Source of the DNA: Pirellulales bacterium
Lineage (GTDB): Bacteria; Planctomycetota; Planctomycetia; Pirellulales; JAIMBC01
DNA: 39,260 bases
Reading direction: 5' to 3'
Assembly: GCA_023511675.1 (NCBI GenBank)
Contig: JAIMBC010000019.1
Location: 1 to 39,260 of the forward strand
Below, piece after piece: positions 29,855 through 37,990 of this stretch (the stretch's first letter is position 1; every line of letters begins with the position of its first letter). Under the pieces are notes generated by a model, which worked only from the letters and a program-made list of their open reading frames with translations, searched no databases and was not told the DNA's origin. The position numbers and the translations under genes were made by a program.

Positions 29855-30778
29855 TCAGGGCGGCGTGGCGGCAAGTTCGGCGGCGGCTGCCGCCGTTTCG
29901 ACATGCACTTGATTGCGGCCTCGCCGCTTGGACTGATAGAGCTGCTCGTCGGCGCGTGCGATCAGGGTTTCTTCCGTGTCGCCGCGGCGGACGGCGGCCA
30001 CGCCCATGCTCAGGGTGACGGCCGTTTGTTCGGTCTCGCTGGTCACGCCGAAATTCATACGTGCGGCATCGCCCAGCAAGCGTTCTGCCACCTGCGCGGC
30101 CGTATCCAGGCTGGTGCGCGGCATGAGGATGGCGAACTCGTCGCCGCCGTAGCGGGCCACGAAGTCTCCTTCGCGTACCTTGCGCCGCAGGAACTCTCCC
30201 AACTGCTTCAGCACGCGGTCGCCGGCGGTGTGGCCGTGCGTGTCGTTGACCCATTTGAAGTGGTCCAGGTCGGCCAGGATGAACGCGAACGGCACACCCT
30301 CGCGGCGGAAATCCCCCAGAAGCAGGGTGAGCTTATCGTCAAAGGCCTTGCGGTTGGCCACGCCGGTGAGGGCATCTGTATGTGCGGCCTGCCGGGTACG
30401 GTCCAGTTCCTCGGCCTGCTCTTCCAGGCGGCAGCGCGCGTAGCCCAGGTCGTCCGCCAGCCGTTGGTTCGACTTGAGCACCGTGGCGATCTGCTCCAGG
30501 AGTGCCTGGCGCACCCCTTCCAGCTCGCCGGTGGCGCGGAGGTCTACCACATGCCGCTGCACGGCCTGCATTTCCGTGTTGTGCAATCCCATCTCCACGG
30601 CCAGAGATTGCACCGACCGCAGCAACTCCGTGAGCGCCTGGATGGCCGCCTGCTTCTCCCGCTCGGCCACACGCTGCTGCTCTCCCTGCACGGCGGCCCG
30701 ACCCACGTAAAAGCCGGCCACAATGCCGATCAGCACACTGGCCAGCACCCAGATCGCAATATGCGTAAAATCTGCCAC
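29855..30778 (-). CDS. GGDEF diguanylate cyclase, membrane-anchored
   Basis: This 307-residue protein would make cyclic di-GMP from two GTP. A transmembrane segment (about 5-27, [20 protein letters not shown]) is followed by a coiled-coil-like charged helix (30-135) and a GGDEF domain (135-290). The catalytic motif is canonical (YGGDEFAIL), the [13 protein letters not shown] and [10 protein letters not shown] metal and GTP motifs are intact, and an inhibitory RxxD site (REGD) lies at the usual place upstream. There is no PAS or other recognised sensor, so the helix probably relays a membrane signal. The start is GTG at 30778, 50 bases after pyrC; it is the third gene of the pyrB-pyrC run. Confidence 0.92.
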   Translation of the reverse strand: MADFTHIAIWVLASVLIGIVAGFYVGRAAVQGEQQRVAEREKQAAIQALTELLRSVQSLAVEMGLHNTEMQAVQRHVVDLRATGELEGVRQALLEQIATVLKSNQRLADDLGYARCRLEEQAEELDRTRQAAHTDALTGVANRKAFDDKLTLLLGDFRREGVPFAFILADLDHFKWVNDTHGHTAGDRVLKQLGEFLRRKVREGDFVARYGGDEFAILMPRTSLDTAAQVAERLLGDAARMNFGVTSETEQTAVTLSMGVAAVRRGDTEETLIARADEQLYQSKRRGRNQVHVETAAAAAELAATPP

Positions 30779-30828
30779 GACCGGAAGATCCCGTAACCGA
30801 CAGCCCCGTCGTCTGTGGCAATTCTACG

Positions 30829-32130
30829 TCACAAATCCCTTCGCGTACCAGCAGGCAGGGCCTGATACTTGATCTTGCCGCCCACGATCACCGTCTCTGC
30901 TCGGCCCCGCAACTGCCACCCCACAAACGGCGTGTTGGTGCTCTTGGACCTAAATTGCATTGGATCCACGGTCCAGGCATAACCGGGATCGATAATGGTC
31001 ACATCGGCGTCCGCCCCGGGGGCGAGCGTACCCTTGGGAAGTCCCAGTATCCGAGCCGGGTTGGTGGACATTTTCTCGATCGCCTGGCTCCAGGTCAGCC
31101 AGCCGGGCTCGATGAGCTGGGTGATCACCAGTCCCAGCGCGGTTTCCAGCCCCACGATGCCGAAGGGGGCTTGATCGAGTTCTTGCATCTTCTTTTCGCG
31201 GGCATGCGGTGCATGGTCGGTGACGATGCAGTCGATGGTGCCGTCTGCCAGGCCCGCCAGGCAGGCTTCGACATCGCTGCGGCAGCGCAGCGGAGGATTC
31301 ATCTTGAAGTTGGCATCGAAGCTGCGGAGGCACTCGTCGGTGAGGGTGAAATGATGGGGGCAGACCTCGGTGGTGACGCGTACGCCGCGCCGCTTGGCAC
31401 GGCGGATGATCTCGACGCTGCCGGCCGAGGAGACGTGCATGATGTGGATGCGGCCGCCGGTGGCTTCTGCTAGCGCGATGTCTCGGCTGGTCATTACGTC
31501 TTCGGCAGCGGAGGGCATGCCCGGCAGGCCCAGCACAAGGGAGACCAGGCCTTCGTGCATCACACCGCCGCGGGTCAGTTCCAGCACTTCGGCATGGTTG
31601 AGGATGGGCTTGTCAAACATCAGGCAGTATTCGAAGGCGCGCCGCATCAGCTCAGCGTCGTACACGGGGCTGCCATCGTCGCTGAAGGCCACGGCGCCGG
31701 CGCGGACCAGCAGGCCAAGTTCGGCCAGTTCCCGGCCCTCCCGGTTCTTGCTCACGCAGGCTACCACGTACACGTTGCAGTTGTCCGCCAGGGCTGCCTG
31801 GTGCTGGACGAACTCCACGGCGGCCTGCGTGTCGATGGGCGGTTCCGTATTGGGGATGCAGGCCACGCTGGTGAACCCGCCGGCGAGCGCGGCCGCGGTT
31901 CCCGTGGCGATCGTTTCGTCCTCCTCGCGGCCCGGCTCGCGCAGATGCACGTGCATGTCGATCAGGCCGGGAGCGACGATCCGCCCCGTGGCATCGAGCA
32001 CCTGTTCGTCTCCCCTGGGCGGCTGGTCGTAGGGCTGGATCCGCCCATCCGCCAGCAGCAGATTCATCACGCGATCCAGCCCCTGACTGGGGTCGATCAC
32101 ACGTCCGTTCGCAATCAGGATCCGAGTCAT
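30829..32130 (-). CDS. pyrC: Dihydroorotase, class I
   Basis: This 433-residue enzyme closes carbamoyl aspartate to dihydroorotate in pyrimidine synthesis. The start at 32130 (MTRILIANG) has GAGG 5 bases upstream. Metal ligands follow the PyrC/PyrX-type class I pattern: His60 and His62 in DMHVHLREPG, Asp in AFSDDGSPV, His in ILNHAEVLEL, His in IHIMHVSSAG and Asp in IVTDHAPH. The motif usually read HAED is HAEV here, a change beside a ligand. Substrate-binding NPPLR is intact. It follows pyrB by 141 bases, matching the usual pyrB-pyrC pairing; class I enzymes can depend on PyrB for activity. Confidence 0.95.
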   Translation of the reverse strand: MTRILIANGRVIDPSQGLDRVMNLLLADGRIQPYDQPPRGDEQVLDATGRIVAPGLIDMHVHLREPGREEDETIATGTAAALAGGFTSVACIPNTEPPIDTQAAVEFVQHQAALADNCNVYVVACVSKNREGRELAELGLLVRAGAVAFSDDGSPVYDAELMRRAFEYCLMFDKPILNHAEVLELTRGGVMHEGLVSLVLGLPGMPSAAEDVMTSRDIALAEATGGRIHIMHVSSAGSVEIIRRAKRRGVRVTTEVCPHHFTLTDECLRSFDANFKMNPPLRCRSDVEACLAGLADGTIDCIVTDHAPHAREKKMQELDQAPFGIVGLETALGLVITQLIEPGWLTWSQAIEKMSTNPARILGLPKGTLAPGADADVTIIDPGYAWTVDPMQFRSKSTNTPFVGWQLRGRAETVIVGGKIKYQALPAGTRRDL

Positions 32131-32271
32131 GGCAACCTCGCGCAAAGCAAGCTGCAAGCCCGCAGCGGCATTTTAGCGCAACGGGGGAGGTTCTCCGCCC
32201 TGTGGGAACGCGCCGGAGGCGTTACACGATCCCCCACGGCATGCCGCGCAGCCAACTGCGGGCCGAGCCGA

Positions 32272-33252
32272 TCAGCTACCATCGCGGTCCGCCGCTCCGC
32301 ACACCAGCCACAGCACGGCCATCCGCACGGCCAGGCCGTTGGTGACCTGCCGCAGGATGGCCGAGTGGGGCCCATCTGCCACATCCGGCGTCACCTCCAC
32401 GCCCCGGTTGATCGGGCCCGGCGCAAGGATCAGGATGTCCGCCCTGGTCCGCGCCAGCCGCTCCCGATTCATGGCATACAAGTGTGCGTATTCCCGCACG
32501 CTGGGAAAGGGACGCATCGTTTGCCGCTCGAATTGAATTCGCAGCAGGTTCAACACGTCGCACTCCGGCAAGATGGCGTCCAGGTCGTGAGAGACTTCCA
32601 CTCCCAGCTCGCGCCACCGCTGCGAAACCAGGGTCGAGGGCCCGCAAAGAATCACCCGTGCCCCAAGCTTCTTCAGCCCCCAAATGTTCGAGCGGGCCGT
32701 GCGGCTGTGATTGATATCTCCCACCAGGGCCACCGTCAGGCCGGCAATGCTCCCGCGCAGCTCCCGGATGGTAAAGATGTCTAGCAGGCCCTGGGTGGGA
32801 TGCTCGTGCGCCCCATCTCCCGCATTGATCACTGAACAGGCCAGGTTCTGTGCCAGCAGGTGCGGCGTGCCCGGCGTGCGGTGCCGTACCACCACCACAT
32901 CGATCCCCATGGCCTCGATGTTCTTGGCCGTATCGATGAACGTCTCCCCCTTGGAAAGACTGGAGCCGCTGGGAGAGAAGTCCAGCGTGTCAGCCCCCAG
33001 CCGCCGCGCCGCCAATGAGAAGCTGGTACGCGTCCGCGTCGAGTTCTCGAAAAACAGGTTGGCGCACGTCTTGCCGCGCAGAACGTTCAGCTTCTCCTGA
33101 CAGCCCTCCGTCACCTCCTTGAACATCGCCGCCGCATCCAGCACCGCCGTCAGCTCCTCTGCCGAGAGTTCCTCTAACCCCAGCAGATGGTTGCGAACCC
33201 ATACCGCCGGCAGCGGGCCCAGGTACGTGCGGTCACCCACCTCGACGCTCAT
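32272..33252 (-). CDS. pyrB: Aspartate carbamoyltransferase, catalytic chain
   Basis: This 326-residue enzyme joins carbamoyl phosphate and aspartate, the first committed pyrimidine step. Carbamoyl phosphate binding is in [24 protein letters not shown] and [15 protein letters not shown] follow, with LLRIQFERQ for aspartate and [11 protein letters not shown] near the end. The start at 33252 is preferred because GAGG lies 6 bases upstream; an ATG at 33279 is possible. The longer track ORF runs into the palindromic minisatellite and is not real there. An extended -10 (TGCTAGAAT) lies about 50 bases upstream. It heads the run pyrB-pyrC-GGDEF-DUF2905. No pyrI regulatory chain is adjacent. Confidence 0.96.
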   Translation of the reverse strand: MSVEVGDRTYLGPLPAVWVRNHLLGLEELSAEELTAVLDAAAMFKEVTEGCQEKLNVLRGKTCANLFFENSTRTRTSFSLAARRLGADTLDFSPSGSSLSKGETFIDTAKNIEAMGIDVVVVRHRTPGTPHLLAQNLACSVINAGDGAHEHPTQGLLDIFTIRELRGSIAGLTVALVGDINHSRTARSNIWGLKKLGARVILCGPSTLVSQRWRELGVEVSHDLDAILPECDVLNLLRIQFERQTMRPFPSVREYAHLYAMNRERLARTRADILILAPGPINRGVEVTPDVADGPHSAILRQVTNGLAVRMAVLWLVCGAADRDGS

Positions 33253-33301
33253 CTCCTCCCTCGCCAACGCTGCGACCATTGCTCCATGCAGCCCGGCAGC
33301 G

Positions 33302-33310
33302 ATTCTAGCA
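33302..33310 (-). promoter_or_regulatory. Extended -10 promoter of pyrB
   Basis: On the minus strand TGCTAGAAT is an extended -10 element (TG, one base, TAGAAT) about 50 bases before the pyrB start; the -35 is poor, as extended -10 promoters allow. Confidence 0.45.
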
Positions 33311-33355
33311 CATGCCCAGGCGGTGGGAAGAGGCGACAGCAGGCAGCGGTACCCC

Positions 33356-33540
33356 CCTCTGGCGAGGGGGCCTCGACGTGATGCCGGCCTCTGGCGCAGG
33401 GGGCTTCGAGGTCCTACCCCCCTCTGGCGAGGGGAACTCGAAGTGATACCAGCCTCTGGCGCAGGGGGCTCGAAGTGGGGCTTGCGACGCCCCCTTTTTG
33501 GCAAGGGAGTCTCGCACTCTGGCCAAGGTGGCTTGATGGT
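33356..33540. repeat. Palindromic minisatellite, 32-33 bp period
   Basis: Four clear units start with CCTCTGGCG at 33356, 33388, 33421 and 33453, and two decayed ones follow near 33493 and 33517. In units 1 and 3 the sequence CCCCCTCTGGCGAGGGGG folds as a short perfect hairpin. The array lies between the divergent pyrB and helicase promoters. The rest of 33253-33923 holds only those promoters; no gene is supported. Confidence 0.65.
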
Positions 33541-33692
33541 GCCCAGAGCAGCCGTTTGCCCCTGCCGTGTCAGATCCGAGTTCCTCAAACGTCCAGATAA
33601 TATGAAGCACATTTGCCGCCCAAGGAGTTCGCCCGTGTTGCTTTGGCCCGTCCCACCTTGGTCCTGCGGGGGACCGCAGGCATACCCTTGTT

Positions 33693-33721
33693 TTGCACCG
33701 CAGGCGGCCTGCCTGTATCAT
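33693..33721 (+). promoter_or_regulatory. Promoter of the helicase-nuclease gene
   Basis: TTGCAC (33693-33698), a 17-base spacer and TATCAT (33716-33721) match a housekeeping promoter about 200 bases before the start at 33924. Confidence 0.5.
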
Positions 33722-33923
33722 GGCGATCGCCTGGCGCCACAGCCCCAGGAGTTGCAGTGGCGTGCCATGCCTTGTGGCGAGGAAGCGATCGACGCCGTTG
33801 CACGTGCGGCGGGCCGGTGCTGGGGGCATCGAGCGCGGCCTTGTCGACGGCCGCGCGGAACATGGAGCATTGCCGCGTCGTGGAGCGGCCAGGGACAAGC
33901 AGGTTCGTAGCAGGGGAGCCATC

Positions 33924-36701
33924 ATGTCGGGCGAACCCAACCAGAACGTGTTTGTCCTCTCCTCCCAGCAGCAACAGGCTGTGGAGCACGTCAGCGGCCA
34001 CTTGCAGATTCTGGCGTGCGCAGGTTCCGGCAAGACCGAGACCATGGCCTGGCGGATCTGCCGGCTGCTGGAACGAGGAACGAAGCCGGAGCAGATCGTG
34101 GCGTTTACCTTTACGGAGCGGGCTGCGGAGAGCTTGCGGGCCAGGATCGAGCGGCGCGTGTCCGAAGCGCTTGGCAGGACGTGGCTTGACCGCCTGACAC
34201 CGCTGCACGTGGGCACCATCCACTCCTATTGCTGGCATCTGTTGCAGACCCACGTGGCTAAGTATGGCAACTACGAGGTGCTGGACGAGCATCGCCTGGC
34301 CGCGCTGGTGAGCCACCGCTTTCGTGAGCTGGAGCTGGATCGGCTCGGCGACGGGCACTGGCGGACCATCCAAAACTTCCTGCGCAACGTCGATGCTGTG
34401 GAGAACGAGTTGATCGCCCCGGATCGCTTGAAGGGGACCGTGTTTGGGGACTGCCTGGCACGTTACTACGACATGCTCCGCCGGCGCAGGTATGTGAGCT
34501 TCGGGCTGATCATCGCCACGGCGGTCCGGATGCTGGAGACAGACGAAGGCGTGTACCGCAGCGTCCACGACGGCTTGCGCCACGTGCTGGTGGACGAGTA
34601 TCAGGACATCAACCCAGCGCAAGAGCGGCTGATCGAGTTGCTGGCACGCCCCCCGGTCACGCTTTGTGTGGTGGGCGACGACGATCAAGCCATCTATCAG
34701 TGGCGCGGTTCGGACGTCAACAACATCCTGCACTTTGCCCAGCGTTACCAGGCCGCCCAGGTTTCGCTGTCCCAGAATCGTCGTTCGCGGCCACGGATCA
34801 TCGCCGTGGCGAATGCATTTGCCCAGTCGGGCATTTCCCCCCGGCTTGCCAAGCAGATGCAGCCGCAGCGGCCGGGCGGGGGGCCAGAGGTCTGCTGCTT
34901 TTGCGCCGATACGCCCGACGAGGAGGCCGACGCTCTGGCACATACCATGCAGCGGCTGCACGAGCGCGGCTATCGCTGGCGCGACATGGCGGTGTTATTC
35001 CGCTCGGTGCGCACGTCGTCTCCGCCGCTGGTGCCGGCACTTGCCGCAGCAGGTATCCCTTTTCGCTGCGTGGGGCGCACAGGCCTGTTCCAGCAGCCCG
35101 AGGCCGCTGCGCTGGGCAGGCTCTATGCGTGGCTCGTGCAAGGCGAATGGCGCCAGGAACCCTACGGGGAGGCACAGCCCGTCAATGACGCTTCCCTGCT
35201 GACGGCGCTACGCGAGGCCTTTGCCCCCACGCAGCCGGAGACAGCGCTAAAAGGCTATCTCGAAGCATGGCGTCAACGGGTGCAGAGCGAGGATGCCGCC
35301 GCCAACCTGCTGCTGGAGTATTACCGGCTGTTGCACATGCTGGATGTGCATCGCTGGAACCCCGAGGAGCCCGCCCAGATCCGCCGCCTGGGTACGCTGG
35401 CACGTCTTTCGCAAATCCTGGCAGACTACGAACACGTGGCGCGCCGCGGCCAGCGCGGCGACACGCCAGAGGATCAGAGCTATCGAGGGGGGCGGAATCG
35501 TGGTCCGTGGTACTATCGCGGGCTGTTCAACTACCTTCAGTTTTACGCGCTCGATGCTTATGAGGACTTCGCCGGCGAAGAATCTCATGAGGTGGACGAG
35601 GTCCAGATCCTGACTGTACACCAGGCCAAGGGGCTCGAGTGGCCCGTGGTGTTCGTGCCGTCACTCACGGACCGCCGCTTTCCGTCCTGCCTCACCGGCC
35701 GGCCGCAGACGTGGTATCTGCCTGAGTCTTGCTTCCCTGCGCAGGTACGGCAGCGCTACGAGGGAGACCTCGTGGATGAACGCCGGCTGTTTTACGTGGC
35801 CATGACCCGCGCCCGGGATATGCTGTACCTGAGCTGCTTTGCACGCATCAAGCGATCGGTACGGCCCTCTCCCTTCTTTTCACATGTAAGCCAGGGCCAC
35901 CTGGCCGATGTGCAGAAAGTACCTCTGCCCCCCCCCTTTGAGCCGCCCACCAGCGAACCTCAACCCCTACCTGTGCTGGCCGTGAGCGAGTTGCTGCGTT
36001 ACCACGAGTGTCCCCGACAGTACCGGTTGCGCCACGAGCTTGGCTTCGAGCCCCAGATCGCCCTGCAACTCGGCTACGGACGCTCCATCCACCAGGTGCT
36101 GCGCCGCCTGGCAGAACTCACCCGCGAGCAAGGGGCGCTTCCCTCGCCGGCGCAGATCGATGCCGTGTTTCACAGCGAATTCTACCTCCCCTTCGCCAAT
36201 GCGGCTGTCTATCCGGAGCTAGCCGCCTTCGCCCGGCGCCTGATCGATCGCTACCTGACACACTACGGCCAGGACCTGCTGCGCACTTGGGCCGTCGAGC
36301 GGCCGCTGGCACTGCGGCTTGCCGAAGGCACCTTGACGGGCCGAGCCGACGTGCTGTTCGATGATACGCAACAGCCGCCCGGCTTGGCACTTGTGGAGTA
36401 CAAATCTGCCAGTGCCAACCGCCCTGACCAACTCTTCGCCTTGCAGCTCGTGGTCTATGCGGCGGCGGCCCAGTCCGAAGGCCTGCCCGTGCGGGCGGCT
36501 TACCTGCACCGCCTGAAGGAATCGAAGCGGGCTCAGGTGGTGGTGGATAAATCCTCGGTGGAGCGCGCCGTGCGATGGGCACGGCATACCCTCTCCGACC
36601 TGGCAGCGCGGCGCTATGTCCCCAGGCCGCATCCCCGCACCTGCAGCGAGTGCGATGTGCATTTCGTGTGCGCGGATGCCGTGGTGCGCGCACCCGTATG
36701 A
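33924..36701 (+). CDS. UvrD-type helicase fused to a Cas4/AddB-like Fe-S nuclease
   Basis: This 925-residue single chain probably unwinds and cuts DNA ends in repair. Superfamily 1A helicase motifs: Walker A CAGSGKT (32-38), Ia FTFTERAAESLRAR, II VDEYQDIN (Asp224), III VGDDDQAIYQWRG, V ILTVHQAKGLEWPVVF and VI ERRLFYVAMTRARD. The C-terminal third is a PD-(D/E)xK nuclease: His723 in SIHQVLRR, Asp809 in GRADVLF, Glu825 and Lys827 in VEYKSA. Four Cys (696 in HECPRQY; 907, 910 and 916 in CSECDVHFVC) fit the iron-sulfur staple of AddB/Cas4. The start at 33924 has GGGGAG about 5 bases upstream; the 77 residues before it are non-coding. No addA/addB or recBCD partner is adjacent. Confidence 0.9.
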   Translation: MSGEPNQNVFVLSSQQQQAVEHVSGHLQILACAGSGKTETMAWRICRLLERGTKPEQIVAFTFTERAAESLRARIERRVSEALGRTWLDRLTPLHVGTIHSYCWHLLQTHVAKYGNYEVLDEHRLAALVSHRFRELELDRLGDGHWRTIQNFLRNVDAVENELIAPDRLKGTVFGDCLARYYDMLRRRRYVSFGLIIATAVRMLETDEGVYRSVHDGLRHVLVDEYQDINPAQERLIELLARPPVTLCVVGDDDQAIYQWRGSDVNNILHFAQRYQAAQVSLSQNRRSRPRIIAVANAFAQSGISPRLAKQMQPQRPGGGPEVCCFCADTPDEEADALAHTMQRLHERGYRWRDMAVLFRSVRTSSPPLVPALAAAGIPFRCVGRTGLFQQPEAAALGRLYAWLVQGEWRQEPYGEAQPVNDASLLTALREAFAPTQPETALKGYLEAWRQRVQSEDAAANLLLEYYRLLHMLDVHRWNPEEPAQIRRLGTLARLSQILADYEHVARRGQRGDTPEDQSYRGGRNRGPWYYRGLFNYLQFYALDAYEDFAGEESHEVDEVQILTVHQAKGLEWPVVFVPSLTDRRFPSCLTGRPQTWYLPESCFPAQVRQRYEGDLVDERRLFYVAMTRARDMLYLSCFARIKRSVRPSPFFSHVSQGHLADVQKVPLPPPFEPPTSEPQPLPVLAVSELLRYHECPRQYRLRHELGFEPQIALQLGYGRSIHQVLRRLAELTREQGALPSPAQIDAVFHSEFYLPFANAAVYPELAAFARRLIDRYLTHYGQDLLRTWAVERPLALRLAEGTLTGRADVLFDDTQQPPGLALVEYKSASANRPDQLFALQLVVYAAAAQSEGLPVRAAYLHRLKESKRAQVVVDKSSVERAVRWARHTLSDLAARRYVPRPHPRTCSECDVHFVCADAVVRAPV

Positions 36702-36967
36702 TCGGCGGCAGCCGCGTCCCTGGCCTGCTCGTCCACCGCTTGGCAATCCGCAACCTTACCGGCTGTGGGCAGAGAGAGGAGGCATGGAGGTATCGCCGGG
36801 TGGTAGTGACGATCGAGGCGTAGCCTCGCTGAGTGTACGTTCCCAGCCAAGAGCCTGGACACGAGGGCAGGACGAGATTGCATCGGAAGCTGGGCGGCAG
36901 CCTGGATACACCGGCGTGCCAAGCACGGTAGCGGGAGATGGCGGCGGGACACGGCGCATGTGGAGTG

Positions 36968-37954
36968 TCAACGGCGGCTGCGGGGGCCCAGGACCGTGGT
37001 GACGGCGTCCGCGGTCCCGATCACGATCAGCTCATCGTCGGGCCGGAGCTGCGTCTCAGCGGGAGGAGGCAGGATCAGTTCTCCCGAGGCGCGGCGTACG
37101 CCTACCACGAGCAGGCCTTTTTGCCTGAGGTCCGTTTGCGCCAGCGTACGGCCCACATAGGGGCTGTCGGCACCGAGACGCAGTTCGGCAAGGTCCAGTG
37201 CTCGCCCGTGCGAGGTAAAGACCTCGATAAAATCCTCCAGATTTGGGCTGGCCAGCAGTTGGGCCATCTTGACGGCGCTTGTCTCATAGAGGCTGATCAC
37301 CCGGTTGGCGCCTGCCTTCTGCATCTTTACCACGCTTTTCTCGTCGTCGGCCCGTGTGATGATCCGCAACTGAGGCGCAAGCAGCCGCGCGGAGAGGATC
37401 ACGTACAGATTGTCCGCATCGCTGGAGAGCACGGCGGCCAGGCTGCTGGCCCGTGCAATGCCCGCTGCGAGAAGATTGGTGTCGTCCGTCGCATCGCCCT
37501 GGACACACACCAAGCCCTCATCTCGGCAAGCGGCGGCAGCCGCGGCATCTCGCTCGACCACCACCACCGACAGGTCCTGTGCGACAAGCTGCCGGCACAG
37601 GCTACGACCCATACGTCCAAAGCCGCAGACAATGACGTGTCCCTGAATCGACTTCAACTGCTCGCTCATGTGGCGTCTTCCCAGCCAGGTGCGCAGCTCG
37701 GCACGCACTACCATTTCTCCCAACCGCACCACCCCAAACAAGAATACGCCCAGCCCGAGCACCAGGTAGAGCATCACGAACACCTGCCCGGGGCGCGACA
37801 GGGGATGCACCTCTCTGTAGCCGACCGTGGTGAGCGTGATCATCGACATGTAGAGCGCATCCAGAAATCCCCACCCCTCCACGCCCATGAAGCCCAGCGT
37901 GCCGATGACGGGCAACAGCGCAAGCAGCAGGACGATCCGCGCGAGATCTTTCAT
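36968..37954 (-). CDS. Potassium channel with RCK/TrkA domains
   Basis: This is a 328-residue inner-membrane K+ channel of the 2-TM plus RCK type. The first membrane helix is about 5-22, the pore helix and filter are MITLTTVGYREV (filter residues 43-47), and the second helix is about 58-78. An RCK (TrkA-N) Rossmann domain follows with VIVCGFGRMGRSL and a later GDATDD, then a TrkA-C domain (YVGRTLAQTDLRQKG to LRPDDELIVIG). The filter reads TVGYR rather than TVGYG. RCK domains usually gate by Ca2+, nucleotide or pH. The start lies 36 bases after the NHL gene stop, with a GGAG about 12 bases upstream, so the two are probably co-transcribed. Confidence 0.9.
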   Translation of the reverse strand: MKDLARIVLLLALLPVIGTLGFMGVEGWGFLDALYMSMITLTTVGYREVHPLSRPGQVFVMLYLVLGLGVFLFGVVRLGEMVVRAELRTWLGRRHMSEQLKSIQGHVIVCGFGRMGRSLCRQLVAQDLSVVVVERDAAAAAACRDEGLVCVQGDATDDTNLLAAGIARASSLAAVLSSDADNLYVILSARLLAPQLRIITRADDEKSVVKMQKAGANRVISLYETSAVKMAQLLASPNLEDFIEVFTSHGRALDLAELRLGADSPYVGRTLAQTDLRQKGLLVVGVRRASGELILPPPAETQLRPDDELIVIGTADAVTTVLGPRSRR

Positions 37955-37971
37955 GCGGCCGGCCTTTCTCC

Positions 37972-37989
37972 AGCGGCCGGGCGGCCGCT
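37972..37989 (-). other. Intercistronic hairpin between NHL and channel genes
   Basis: AGCGGCC, a 4-base loop and GGCCGCT form a perfect 7-bp stem right after the NHL stop and before the channel RBS. Without a T-run it may adjust channel translation or protect mRNA ends. Confidence 0.35.
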
Positions 37990-37990
37990 G

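Noticed and set aside
33253-33612. N-terminal extension of pyrB
   Set aside because: It would cross the pyrB extended -10 box and the minisatellite; PyrB length fits without it.
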